DNA from: Streptomyces sp. ISL-11
GTDB lineage: Bacteria; Actinomycetota; Actinomycetes; Streptomycetales; Streptomycetaceae
DNA: 64,000 bases
Assembly: GCF_018614525.1 (NCBI RefSeq)
Contig: NZ_JAGGOL010000034.1
Span: forward strand, 27,749 to 91,748
Direction of reading: 5' to 3'
Of the stretch, positions 22,201 through 30,057 are shown one piece after another (position 1 is the stretch's first letter; every line of letters begins with the position of its first letter). A model generated the notes under the pieces. The model was not told where the DNA came from and ran no database searches. It saw only the letters and a program-made list of their open reading frames with translations. The translations under genes and the position numbers were made by a program.

Positions 22201-25012
22201 CCGGGATACTGTCCACCCCGGGGGCGTAGCCGGGCAGCACGCCGCCCATCGCGTGACGGCTCGGCCGCGACTTCTTCCCGCCGCCCCCGGAACCGCCGCC
22301 TCCGCCGCCGTTGGCGACGTTGACAGCGATGATCTTAGTTTCTAGGCCGCCGGCCTTCTTCTCCGCCTTGTCCAGGGCATCGGCGAGCGTGCGGACCCGG
22401 GAAGTGACCTGACCCAAGCCGCGGCTGTTGACGTCCTTGATCTTCTCGTTGAGGTCCTTGGCGTGCCCGTACGAGCCCTTGATCGCCGGACTCAGGGAGC
22501 CGGAGAACCGCTCCCGAACAGCGGCAAGGCTGCGCCCGTTGATCTCTTTGATCTCAGAGGAGACGTTTCCGGCGTGCCGGTAGGCCGTGTCCGCCTTGTC
22601 TTTCAGATACTCGAACTGCTGGCGGACCAGGCCCAGCTTGCCGTCGTTGAGCTGCCTGACGGCGTCGTGCACTTGGTGCACGTGCCGCTCGGACTCGTCC
22701 GCTCGCCCGGCAAGGGCCTGGAACTTGGCAGAAAGTTCTCCCAGCCCGGCCTGGTTCAGCTGCTGAACGCTGCGCTGCGCGCTCTCGATCTTCTGGTCGG
22801 CGTCGCGGGCGCCGGCCTTCACCGACGTGCCGAACTCACCGCCCAGCTCGTTCGCGAGGTTGGCCAGCCGTAGTTCGTTCAGCGCCCGTACCGCCGCCTT
22901 GACCGTCTCAATCTTCCGGTCCACCTCGCGCAGCGCCGCCTCGGCCTGCTCGGTGTTCAGGCGCAGCGCCTCTGTGCGGCTGTCCTGACCACGGGCCCGG
23001 TCGACCCCGCGACGAGCCAAGGAACGGTCGTCGCCGTGGTAGTCGGCGCGCCGCTCCCGGTAAGTCGACAGGTAGTTGCCCCGGCCGGCCCGCGTACCCG
23101 CGAGGGTCTGGTTTGCCGTGCGGGCGACGCCGCGCGTGCCCTTCGCCAGACCACCGACCATCTTGAACAGCGGGCTGAACGCCTTGCCGACCTTGCCGAA
23201 CGTCTTGGTCGCCATGCCAATCGCGATCGACAGCGGACCAAGGACTGCGGCTACCTTGGCCACCTTGACGATGACGGCCTTGAGCTCGGGGTTGTCGTTA
23301 AGAAACTCCGCCGTCCACTCGAACCCCGTGACCAAGTAGTGGAGGGACTTGACGAAATTGCGGATCAGGCCGCCAGACAGCTCCTGGAAGTCATCATCGG
23401 ACAGCACCCCGTCCACACGGTCGATGAGCTTGAGAACGCTGTCTCCCAGCTCGGTCCATTCAAATCGACCTGTTTCCGGGTCGAAGTCTCCGAAGAGCTT
23501 GCCGGTATTGAGCTGCGCCTTCTCCTTGACGGACTGAAGGAGGCCGCCGATGGAGCCGGTGCCCAGATTCTCAGCCGTGCCCTTGACACCCTTCCGGGTG
23601 TCGTATGCCTTAAGGAAGTTTTCGAAGAAGCTCTTCGAGGAAACGCCGGCGCCACGTTCCTGGACCTTGGTCAGGAACTCCTTCGCTTCGGTGTCCTCGT
23701 CATCATCGGACTCGACCTTGAAACCCGCCATTTTTGCGAGTTCGTTGATGGGGATGCCAGTGCCCCGGCTGAACTGCTTCAACGAGCGTGTGTTCAGCTT
23801 CGACATGTCCATCATCATGTCCGCCGAATACATGGCGCTCTTCACACGCCCCGGGTCCATGACGCCGTACGAGGCGGCGAAGTCCGCGATCCCGCGGATC
23901 AACTTCTCGGACTTCTGCAAGGACTCCGAGCTGGTGTTGCCGTAAGACTGAAAATTCCGCGTCAGCTGCTGGAATTTATCCGTCATGTCTTCAAGGCTGA
24001 ATGGGGTCTTAACTGCGAAGTCCTGAATGGACTTGATAGACGCCGAGACTTCCTTGTTGTCGAAGCCAGCACGCTCCAGGCCCCGAGAGGCCAGAAACTG
24101 CATATCGGCGGACTGTGATCCGATCTTCGTCATGTAGCCGGCGGCAGCAGCCAGCGGCATCACGAGGTTCTGCGTGAGCGTCCGGCCGATCTGCTCGACG
24201 TTGGTGCCGAACGTCTCGGTCCGCTGTGACAGCGACTTCCAGTGTTCGCCCGCCGTCTTGGTAGCCGTGCCGGACTCCCGGACGAACGCCCGGACCTGAG
24301 CCCGATTGCTGGCGACGGTATCGGCGTACTCGCGGCGCTGGAGCGCCAACTGGCGCAGCTCCTCCTGGAGCGCGACCTTTCGAGTCTGGATCGCCAGGCG
24401 TTCCTCGGCGGCGCGCTGTCGTGCGGCTGCGGTCAGCTCCCGCTCGGCCTGTCGCTGCTCGGCGGCGGCCTGCCGGGCGGCTTGCGCTACCTCTCGCTTG
24501 ACCTGCCGGACTTCGGTGGCCAGCGCGCGCTCCTCCGCCTTCTCGGCGGCGATGCGGCGGCGGGTGTCCGTCATGGCCTGCCGCTCGCCAGCGGCCTGTT
24601 CGCGGGCCTGCTGCTGGGCAGCCCGCATGCGCTCCCGTATCGCCTGCTGATTGGAGCGCACCACGTCGTTGATGGCCTGGCGGGTGGCCCGACTGGTGCC
24701 CTCCTCCATCTGCTCGCGCTGCTTGTGCAGATTGCGGAACATCCGCAGCTGCTTGCCGGCCTCCTCGCCGTGCACCTTCGTCAGGTGTCGCTCCAGCTGC
24801 CGGAGCTTCGCGCGGGAGTCCACCGCCTCCTTCTCCACTGCCTGCCGGGCCTGTTTGGCCGTACGTGAGGCGGTGGCAGTGGCCTGCTGGCTGGCCTGCG
24901 CCATATGCCGGGTGAGGTCAGCGCGCATTCGACCGACCGCTTCGCGGCTGATCAGCGGCAAGATCTCGACGTAGCCGGAACCCACGCGGATGGGGGCCCT
25001 ATTCATAGCCAC
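19229..25012 (-). CDS. Tape measure protein with peptidoglycan-hydrolase domains (1927 aa)
   Basis: GTG at 25012 has an AAGGAGG SD. Residues 1-260 form long Gln/Arg/Ala coiled coils, and a hydrophobic segment near residue 585 (IVKVAKVAAVLGPLSIAIG) may insert in the membrane. Three copies of a GGVVPGYAPGIDRVPAVLSP-type repeat lie near residues 920, 1210 and 1460. Near residue 1615 a cysteine peptidase/CHAP-like domain (AWCADFVSFVVDQAG, later DSHINIMVG) appears. Near residue 1790 a lysozyme-like transglycosylase domain (VMRESSGDPLAVNNWDS, SKGVGQVIDPTFRAYH) carries a catalytic Glu in RESSG. The protein sets tail length and would open the cell wall during DNA injection. Confidence 0.92.
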   Translation of the reverse strand: MAMNRAPIRVGSGYVEILPLISREAVGRMRADLTRHMAQASQQATATASRTAKQARQAVEKEAVDSRAKLRQLERHLTKVHGEEAGKQLRMFRNLHKQREQMEEGTSRATRQAINDVVRSNQQAIRERMRAAQQQAREQAAGERQAMTDTRRRIAAEKAEERALATEVRQVKREVAQAARQAAAEQRQAERELTAAARQRAAEERLAIQTRKVALQEELRQLALQRREYADTVASNRAQVRAFVRESGTATKTAGEHWKSLSQRTETFGTNVEQIGRTLTQNLVMPLAAAAGYMTKIGSQSADMQFLASRGLERAGFDNKEVSASIKSIQDFAVKTPFSLEDMTDKFQQLTRNFQSYGNTSSESLQKSEKLIRGIADFAASYGVMDPGRVKSAMYSADMMMDMSKLNTRSLKQFSRGTGIPINELAKMAGFKVESDDDEDTEAKEFLTKVQERGAGVSSKSFFENFLKAYDTRKGVKGTAENLGTGSIGGLLQSVKEKAQLNTGKLFGDFDPETGRFEWTELGDSVLKLIDRVDGVLSDDDFQELSGGLIRNFVKSLHYLVTGFEWTAEFLNDNPELKAVIVKVAKVAAVLGPLSIAIGMATKTFGKVGKAFSPLFKMVGGLAKGTRGVARTANQTLAGTRAGRGNYLSTYRERRADYHGDDRSLARRGVDRARGQDSRTEALRLNTEQAEAALREVDRKIETVKAAVRALNELRLANLANELGGEFGTSVKAGARDADQKIESAQRSVQQLNQAGLGELSAKFQALAGRADESERHVHQVHDAVRQLNDGKLGLVRQQFEYLKDKADTAYRHAGNVSSEIKEINGRSLAAVRERFSGSLSPAIKGSYGHAKDLNEKIKDVNSRGLGQVTSRVRTLADALDKAEKKAGGLETKIIAVNVANGGGGGGSGGGGKKSRPSRHAMGGVLPGYAPGVDSIPAVLSPGEAILRPEVAHHLGADTINRWNAAAARGRLTRHAKGTAGKGTPKGGPWPLSILDDLWSSINMGPAVGAFDGGLLMSRAGSGVGADTGQNLRAWGARQGGDAAGRSALNRLTNLRGFITDRIPDLLRAAPTGVGQLVGLVAGAVAPTAGQHAWDDIWKGEGNIAQRGQTFTDHMLNPGSIWKMIQDLFGGLYETAKEIGSLAKKIATDGPGKVLGEGIDALRTMFTEMISGVQETIQAVQDIASNPGEFAAEVFDSFWDRAREAMPNTQGLFDFADGGIVPGYRPGRDIVHARLSPGEAVLRPEAVRALGHQAVHGLNRGAKYGTLSRSSGEGQVQDDVTPVPDAEAVEAAAQRIRAALEAMTKAVAEHQAAAGSSWNAVSSAVRSTIDGEIRPAQQRWAQHLAGPLTSAERTFQTAHEGVWSAVQGRVSAATSSSLGQFTRLQTGLGTLQGVFESSSSAIRSSWSSSMAAVDASTRSTIRGPYNSAMVPMLGAMAKLAGADAPLTELHFATGGVVPGYAPGIDRVPAVLSPGEGVLRPEVVRALGVQTIHDWNAAARKGGNVFANGGVVSGGAWVEKHKDEPYAGYEEAIGRGWSAVVEPELKHIASSLAAVGRLSADDFRKTQPWAKAWGKYLDDHQGGGGRVAEIARREFANEAPAVGGSKYTNGAVEAWCADFVSFVVDQAGANAAYGGSPHGAPANRWPAVAQWNAAMQHVPVSSARPGDLLTYGGDSHINIMVGPDETIGGNESNSLKHTRGYNRSATAALRPKGGVADSNGPSFNPWPGSIPKSLFDGGGGVGSGQLTAWIQAAMQATGVSGGAWLRGLVTLVMRESSGDPLAVNNWDSNAASGTHSKGVGQVIDPTFRAYHQSGTSWDIFDPIANLSSVINYIRDRYGDISKVQQANPNLPPKGYWTGTRSASAGLALVGERGPELVDFRGGERVYNNRDSQDLLTPRYEIHIHEAWSEDTTQAVLRAMRYAEAMSAH

Positions 25013-25021
25013 AGGGCCTCC

Positions 25022-25707
25022 TTACAGGTTGTTCATGTCCGCAAGAAATGCGGATAGTTCCTCACCCGATGCGAAGCTGTGTGCGGGCTTCTCTGGCTCG
25101 GGTTGCCCCGGGCGCCGGATAGGTTCCGGTGGGGTGAGATCGCCACTCTCCGAGGAGTTGGCCTTGAGGAAGAAGAAGTTGGCCAGCTCCAGTGCATCGG
25201 AGATGCGTGCTGCCAGGTGGTCTTGCACGGACCACACAGCTGACTTGTCGAATACCGCCAGCAGCGAAGACTGGCCGGGCTTACCCATCAGTGCCTTGAT
25301 CAGGACACTGATGCGACGAAGGGAAAGCCGTCCGCGCCATGCGTCGAGCAGGTCGATTCCGAAGTGCTCCAGCAGATCCGCTTCAAGCTCGCCGGGGTAC
25401 TGCTGTATGACGCGGACGGTTTGAATTAGTTTCCCGAGTCGGCCTGGCCCGCCGCCTGGGCCACCTTGTCAGCGAAAACCGCGAAGTCGCCGAGCGTGGA
25501 GTCCTCATGAGCCAGGTAGGTCTTCCACTGGGCCGCGCCGAGGATCAGCCGGACTGCCTCAACCTCATCCTGAGCCTCCAGAAGGGCGACGGGCAGCTTG
25601 AGCGGTGCGGGGACGGTGAACGTGATGTCGTGGTGCTCGAACGTGGTGGGGGAGTCCTTCGCCTCCTTCTTGGCGGCGGACTCGGTGGCGGGCGTGGCAG
25701 CAGTCAT
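25022..25707 (-). CDS. Tail assembly chaperone GT (programmed -1 frameshift product)
   Basis: After the G frame reaches GGGAAAC at 25435-25429, a -1 slip continues as LIQTVRVIQQYPGELEADLL and runs to 25022, giving a GT fusion of about 228 residues. The T part has an N-terminal helical domain and an acidic/Pro-rich end (PEPIRRPGQPEPEKP). G and GT coat the tape measure during tail assembly. The position directly upstream of the tape measure gene is canonical. Confidence 0.85.
25426..25707 (-). CDS. Tail assembly chaperone G (93 aa)
   Basis: ATG at 25707 has GGAG 9 bases upstream. The protein (MTAATPATESAAKKEAKDS...) has an acidic/Ala-rich start and a folded part VALLEAQDEVEAVRLILGAAQ. It ends SGN at TAA, immediately after the slippery heptamer. 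It is produced without slippage and shares its N-terminus with GT. The high G:GT ratio set by slippage matters for tail assembly. Confidence 0.85.
   Translation of the reverse strand: MTAATPATESAAKKEAKDSPTTFEHHDITFTVPAPLKLPVALLEAQDEVEAVRLILGAAQWKTYLAHEDSTLGDFAVFADKVAQAAGQADSGN
25429..25435 (-). other. -1 ribosomal slippery heptamer GGGAAAC
   Basis: On the leftward strand G-GGA-AAC fits the X-XXY-YYZ rule. The zero-frame TAA follows immediately and the -1 frame remains open for 136 codons. Confidence 0.9.
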
Positions 25708-25786
25708 GGTGGAACTCCAGAAGGCAAGAGAAGAAGCAGAGGGGCCGGGGATGAAAGCAGCCCTCCCCGGCAGGGGCGGGGACGGG

Positions 25787-26701
25787 TTAGACCGTCTTGG
25801 GCTTGACGTCCACGACGAGCGCCCCTGCGGCGGCCTCGGTCGTGCCGTCGCCGGCCTTGATCTCGTAGCGGCCCGCCGGGCAGTCACTCGTCACGGACAG
25901 GGCGATGCGGGCGTCACCGCGCGGGTCGGTCTGACCGGCGGTAGCTGTGATCTTCTCGGTGCCCGTGGTGAGGGTGATCGGAGTGCCGGGCTTGAACCCG
26001 GTCAGGCTCACGTACACGGTGTCGCCCGGCGCCGCGGTCTCCGTCTCAAGCTCGGCAGCAGCCACCTTCGACGGAGGCGCGCTGCTCTCCTTGAGGTTGT
26101 CCGTGGTGAGCACGTAACCGAGCCGGCCGCTGCTGTCCAGCGCCTCGATCGTGAGTTCGTACTTGCCGGACTCCTGGCGCTGGAGCTGGATGGCACCACG
26201 GTCGGCGACCATCGCGCGCTCGATGACGGCGCGGTACTGCACGTCCGCCTGGGCCCAGTCGACCACCAGCGAGATCTCCTCAAGCTGAGGCGTGCTCGAA
26301 AGGTTCAGACGCCAGGTGCCGGGGACCTCCTTCCAGCCGCCGTTACCGTCCTTCTCGGTGGCCTTCTCCCACTTCGCACCGTAGAAAAGCTCGGTCGTAG
26401 AGAGGTTCGTCTCTACAAAACTGGCCTTGACCTTAAAGCTTGCTTCCTTGACGTTGTACAGGACCGGCACCGCCGCCTGCCAAACCTTGACGGGGTCGCT
26501 GGAAATTTCTGGGGTGATGGTCACCCCGCCCTCGTCAACAAACCCAAGGGGCGTATAGCCGTCAGGGGTGACGCCCTTGACGCCGCACGAGGTCGGCGGG
26601 TTCGGCTTCGGACCGGTCTTCGGGATCGACGCGAAATAGACCGCACCCTCTGGTGCGAATCGGATGCGGCCAGCGTCATTGCCGTGCTTGTCAGCAGCTA
26701 T
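25787..26701 (-). CDS. Major tail protein with C-terminal Ig-like domain; apparent ATA start
   Basis: The family-like N-terminus AADKHGNDAGRIRFAPEGAVYF reads from ATA at 26701, with GGAG five bases upstream. The next usable start (GTG 26524) would remove 59 residues. The leader CTGGAGTTCC-ATA-GCTGCTG closely resembles that of chaperone gene G, where the codon is ATG. The body (304 aa) has the tail-tube pattern VVDWAQADVQYRAVIERAMV. The last 85 residues (APGDTVYVSLTGFKPGTPIT...) form an Ig-like surface domain. Position before G/GT is canonical. Confidence 0.8.
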   Translation of the reverse strand: MAADKHGNDAGRIRFAPEGAVYFASIPKTGPKPNPPTSCGVKGVTPDGYTPLGFVDEGGVTITPEISSDPVKVWQAAVPVLYNVKEASFKVKASFVETNLSTTELFYGAKWEKATEKDGNGGWKEVPGTWRLNLSSTPQLEEISLVVDWAQADVQYRAVIERAMVADRGAIQLQRQESGKYELTIEALDSSGRLGYVLTTDNLKESSAPPSKVAAAELETETAAPGDTVYVSLTGFKPGTPITLTTGTEKITATAGQTDPRGDARIALSVTSDCPAGRYEIKAGDGTTEAAAGALVVDVKPKTV

Positions 26702-26731
26702 GGGAACTCCAGGTGCTAGAGAAATAAAAAA

Positions 26732-26749
26732 AGCCCCCGAGAAGGGGCT
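26732..26749 (-). terminator. Leftward intrinsic terminator before the major tail gene
   Basis: Read leftward, AGCCCC-TTCTC-GGGGGCT is followed by seven T. It would modulate transcription between the connector genes and the abundant major tail protein. Confidence 0.85.
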
Positions 26750-26762
26750 GCGTAAGAGGCCA

Positions 26763-27146
26763 TCAGACCTCTATGAAGAAGAGGGCGACCTCGCCGCCGT
26801 ACACGTGCTCCCGGGATACCTGGTCGGGCAGATAGCGGGGCGCGCTGACCTCGGCCACGTCGAGGAACTGGGCACCGGGAACGACGGCTCCCGGGGCGTG
26901 TTCGAGCAGCTGCTCGCGCAGGGCGTACGCCAGGGCGACGGCCTCGCTGCGGTCGGGATGAACGACGCTGTACTCGATGTCCGCGCGGTCGGCCCGGTTG
27001 CGGACGCGCCGGAACCCTCCGCTGTGCTCCAGGTAGATCGTGACCTCGCCGGGCTCACGGCCGACCAGGTCCCCCGTTACGTACTCCCTGATGCCGGAGA
27101 CCGTCTGTAGATACTCCACCAGCAGGGCAACCGGGTCTCGTCTCAC
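26763..27146 (-). CDS. Tail terminator-like protein (127 aa)
   Basis: GTG at 27146 overlaps the previous gene by 4 bp (GTGA type). The sequence MRRDPVALLVEYLQTVSGIRE... with later GGFRRVRNRADRADIEYSVV and EAVALAYALREQLLE has the layout of small tail-completion/terminator proteins found between head connectors and the major tail protein. No specific motif proves it. Confidence 0.6.
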   Translation of the reverse strand: MRRDPVALLVEYLQTVSGIREYVTGDLVGREPGEVTIYLEHSGGFRRVRNRADRADIEYSVVHPDRSEAVALAYALREQLLEHAPGAVVPGAQFLDVAEVSAPRYLPDQVSREHVYGGEVALFFIEV

Positions 27147-27502
27147 TCGGCCCTCGCCCGCTCCAGAGCGCGCTTGAGGAACCTGTTCCCGCGGTGCCGG
27201 CCGCCCTTCCGGTCTCGCCAGCCGCCGTCGAGGTCCTGCCACAGCGCGTGGAAGACCCGGCGGTCTTCCTCGACCACGACGTTGCCGCGCCAACTGGTCG
27301 CGTCCAAGGCGACGGCGGTTGAGATGTTGTTCTTGATCGCGGTCCAATCGTTCTTCGCCATGCTGGCGCGCGGTGCGAGCCCGACGGCCACGGTCCTGAC
27401 CGTCTCGGTGTGCACGGTGACCAGGTCCCGAACACCGTGGGACCGGAGCACCTCTCGCTCCCATGTCTTGTTCAGTTCGAGACGCACACGGACAGCAGCC
27501 AT
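27143..27502 (-). CDS. Head-tail joining protein, HK97 gp10-like (119 aa)
   Basis: ATG at 27502 shares bases with the previous TGA. MAAVRVRLELNKTWEREVLR... is a basic alpha/beta protein; the order connector, closure, gp10-like, terminator, major tail fits HK97-like phages. Overlaps at both ends show tight translational coupling. Confidence 0.6.
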   Translation of the reverse strand: MAAVRVRLELNKTWEREVLRSHGVRDLVTVHTETVRTVAVGLAPRASMAKNDWTAIKNNISTAVALDATSWRGNVVVEEDRRVFHALWQDLDGGWRDRKGGRHRGNRFLKRALERARAE

Positions 27503-27831
27503 CAGTGCTCCACTTCCCACGCGTTGACGCGGACGTGCCGCAGATTGCCCGAGCCCCACACCATGGGGAATCCGTCCACCTCGTACCAGCGGCCGGAGAT
27601 CAGAAGCCGGTCCGCGGAGTCCACCGCCACGCTGTGCGGCAAGTACACGCGAAGCCGACGTTGCGCGGTCTCCCTGGCCGGGCTGCGGACTTCGAAGCTC
27701 CGGTCGGGCTGGACCGATGCTGGCCCTGCCCAGACCTGCGTCTGCTCAGGAGGCATCGCCCAGTCACGTTTCCGCGTGTAGCCGGCGGCCACCAACGGCG
27801 CCCGGTGCACCTCGACGTGGTCGGGGAGCAT
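27502..27831 (-). CDS. Head closure/stopper protein (109 aa)
   Basis: ATG at 27831 overlaps the previous TGA (TGATG). The protein (MLPDHVEVHRAPLVAAGYT...) includes WYEVDGFPMVWGSGNLRHVRV, a beta-rich ending reminiscent of SPP1 gp16-type stoppers. Assignment rests mainly on gene order. Confidence 0.6.
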   Translation of the reverse strand: MLPDHVEVHRAPLVAAGYTRKRDWAMPPEQTQVWAGPASVQPDRSFEVRSPARETAQRRLRVYLPHSVAVDSADRLLISGRWYEVDGFPMVWGSGNLRHVRVNAWEVEH

Positions 27832-28175
27832 CACGGACCACACCTCGTCAACGGGATGGAGCCGAACTTCGGGCGGTACCGTTTCAGTGCCGCGCGCGAG
27901 GCCGGCGACAGGGACTGGGCGGATGCCGCTGCGCCGTACGTCACCTCGACGTCCCCGGTCCGCTCGCTCAGGACGCCCGGCTGCATGGCCAGCCACCGGA
28001 TCACCTCAGCGCAGATGACGGCCCGAATGCCCGGCGCCTCGTCGCGGTACCCGGAGCCGCAGTAGTCCTGCACGAGCGCGGTAGCGTCGTGGATGAATGC
28101 CTCGACACGGGGCCGCTCGCCGGGATCGAGGTCCCGGCCGAGCCGCACCGCGATGTCGATGGGTATGACGGGCAA
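27831..28175 (-). CDS. Head-tail connector protein (114 aa)
   Basis: TTG at 28175 lies 3 bp after the capsid stop. Helical protein (MPVIPIDIAVRLGRDLDPGE...) with VEAFIHDATALVQDYCG and ICAEVIRWLAMQPGVLSE, the helix pattern of gp6/gp15-like connector proteins. Position directly after the capsid gene supports it. Confidence 0.65.
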   Translation of the reverse strand: MPVIPIDIAVRLGRDLDPGERPRVEAFIHDATALVQDYCGSGYRDEAPGIRAVICAEVIRWLAMQPGVLSERTGDVEVTYGAAASAQSLSPASRAALKRYRPKFGSIPLTRCGP

Positions 28176-28178
28176 CGG

Positions 28179-29288
28179 TTACGCGGCCAGGGCGACGTCG
28201 GCCTGCGTGAGGCGCCGCTTCTGGTCGGCCTTCACGTTGTGATCGTTCACGGCCTTCTCAACGCCCGTGGCGACGAGCAACTGTTCGGGCCGAATGACCT
28301 TGGCGTCGTACACGATCCGAGACTTGATCGCATCCGTGAAGCTCTTCTCCGGCTTGTAGGCCGCCATCTCCGCGAAGGGGATGACAAGCGAAGTCGCCGC
28401 GGTGCTACCCATAAACATGTCGACACTGTTCAGGGCGTCGTGGCGGCGGCCCTTAACGAGCTTGTTTTCGGCCGGCCGCTCCTTGCCCAGGGTGTTGGAC
28501 ACCCGGACAGGCACGCCCAAGATGGTGCCGATGACGCCGGACGGCATGACCGCACCGCCGCCGAAGTGCGAGCTATCAATGAACTTCGGGTCGCGAAGCA
28601 TGAGGGAGCGCAGGCGCGGCGAGATGAAGAGGTAACGGCTGTCGGGCGCGTTCTTGAGGTCCAGGTTCTCCAGCATGCGCACGAGGTAGTCGTACGGGCC
28701 GATGTACTCGGACTCACGAGCGCCGATGTCGCTGTAACCGATCGCATCGATCTCGCCGTGGAGCTGGCCGGGGGCCTGGCCCTCTACAGGGGTGCCGTCC
28801 ACCTTCAGCTCGACGCCGTTGAGATCCTTGCCATCGATGGCCGCGGTGATGGTCTGAGCAAGGACGCGGTCGATCGTGACGGCAGTCTGCCGACCGCGCT
28901 GGCGTACCAGCTCGGACATCAGATCCACACCAGTCTTCGTCTGGAGCTGGTGGAGGGAGTCGATTTCGATATGGAAGCTCGAGCCCTTGGCGACGGTCAT
29001 CTTGATGTACTCGAGCGCCGCATGATCCGTGCTGCCGATCTCGCCGTACGCCTTGACCAGGCCCTTGTCCTGGACGGTGTCCAGGAAATGGGGGATGCGG
29101 ACGACGTCACCTTCGCGCCGAAACTCGCCCTCGTAGGACCTGTTGGTAATTTCGGCTGAGCCGAGGATCAGGTTGTCTTCAAGGTCCTGGAGCAGCTGCG
29201 CCGTCCAGATTTCCGGGATGAAATGGCCGTTGGTGGTCTGGAGCTTGCCGGCTCCGACATTGTTCCCGGCCTGTGTCTCAAAAGCCAT
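28179..29288 (-). CDS. Major capsid protein, HK97 fold
   Basis: ATG at 29288 has a GGAG SD. The 369-residue protein starts MAFETQAGNNVGAGKLQTT and holds VVRIPHFLDTVQDKGLVKAY, FHIEIDSLHQLQTKTGVDLMS and YLFISPRLRSLMLRDPKF. This is the pattern of P22-type/actinophage coat proteins. No protease gene is visible, and a separate scaffold gene precedes it, consistent with assembly by a scaffold rather than by proteolytic maturation. It looks intact. Confidence 0.85.
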   Translation of the reverse strand: MAFETQAGNNVGAGKLQTTNGHFIPEIWTAQLLQDLEDNLILGSAEITNRSYEGEFRREGDVVRIPHFLDTVQDKGLVKAYGEIGSTDHAALEYIKMTVAKGSSFHIEIDSLHQLQTKTGVDLMSELVRQRGRQTAVTIDRVLAQTITAAIDGKDLNGVELKVDGTPVEGQAPGQLHGEIDAIGYSDIGARESEYIGPYDYLVRMLENLDLKNAPDSRYLFISPRLRSLMLRDPKFIDSSHFGGGAVMPSGVIGTILGVPVRVSNTLGKERPAENKLVKGRRHDALNSVDMFMGSTAATSLVIPFAEMAAYKPEKSFTDAIKSRIVYDAKVIRPEQLLVATGVEKAVNDHNVKADQKRRLTQADVALAA

Positions 29289-29305
29289 GTATCTCCATAA
29301 AAGGG

Positions 29306-29839
29306 CTAGGCATTAAAAAGGAGGGCATTCAGCTTCCCCGCCTTGCGGGCCTCATTGATCTCAGCGGTCGACATGCGGGAAAGGTCGTCGCGGCCGAGCT
29401 GACTCGCGGCCGGCCCTCCCTGGCGGCCGAGCCCCAGGCCCTGAGCGAATGCCGGAGCCGCCTTGGCAGCAGGGAGGGAGGAGACAAAGGACCCGATCCG
29501 CGCCGTATCCGGCGCTCCGTCCTCGCCTACGAATGCATCGAGACGAAGGAAGTCCGCGCCGGGCAGCTCGACGCCGGCCGCCGCGGCGTGCGCACGGAGT
29601 TCCGCGTGGACGAGCTGGCTGTTGACCTCCGTCAGGGCCGCGGTCCGCGCTTCCTGGCGGGCGGCTTCCACGGCGGCCTCCGTATCCGCCGCGCTGGACT
29701 GCCGGAAGGTGTTCAGTTCCTGCGACAGAGACTCGTACCGCGATTGCCAGGAGTGGATCTCCGCCTCCGGGGAGGCAAGCTCCGGCGTGCCGGCAGGCTT
29801 CGCAGAAGCGGACTCGGTGGCGGCCTGGGTGTCGGACAT
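29306..29839 (-). CDS. Capsid scaffold protein (177 aa)
   Basis: ATG at 29839 has GAAGGG upstream. The product is mostly helical and coiled coil (ESLSQELNTFRQSSAADTEA...) with an Ala/Gln-rich centre and a folded acidic C-terminal half. It sits directly before the capsid gene. The position, composition and size fit phage scaffolding proteins. An IS element now separates it from the portal gene upstream. Confidence 0.75.
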   Translation of the reverse strand: MSDTQAATESASAKPAGTPELASPEAEIHSWQSRYESLSQELNTFRQSSAADTEAAVEAARQEARTAALTEVNSQLVHAELRAHAAAAGVELPGADFLRLDAFVGEDGAPDTARIGSFVSSLPAAKAAPAFAQGLGLGRQGGPAASQLGRDDLSRMSTAEINEARKAGKLNALLFNA

Positions 29840-29921
29840 CAGGGCATCCCTTCAGGATTCGAGCATCAGATGCGGCAGCTAGGGCGTGTTTGATGGATCT
29901 GTTACTCGCCTGTCAGGCACT

Positions 29922-29967
29922 GGGCGCCCGGGTGGTTCTGTACGCCCCTGGAGGCTTCCGGGCGCCC
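29922..29967. terminator. Inverted repeat inside the left end of the IS
   Basis: GGGCGCCCGG and CCGGGCGCCC are perfect 10-bp complements followed by TTT. It may insulate the element from outside transcription. Confidence 0.65.
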
Positions 29968-30057
29968 TTTGCGTGTGGGTGCGAGGGGCTGCGGGGTTGG
30001 GAATGCTGCCATCCCACCCCATGTGCCGATACGGCGCACGCCTTTGGGAGGCATGTC

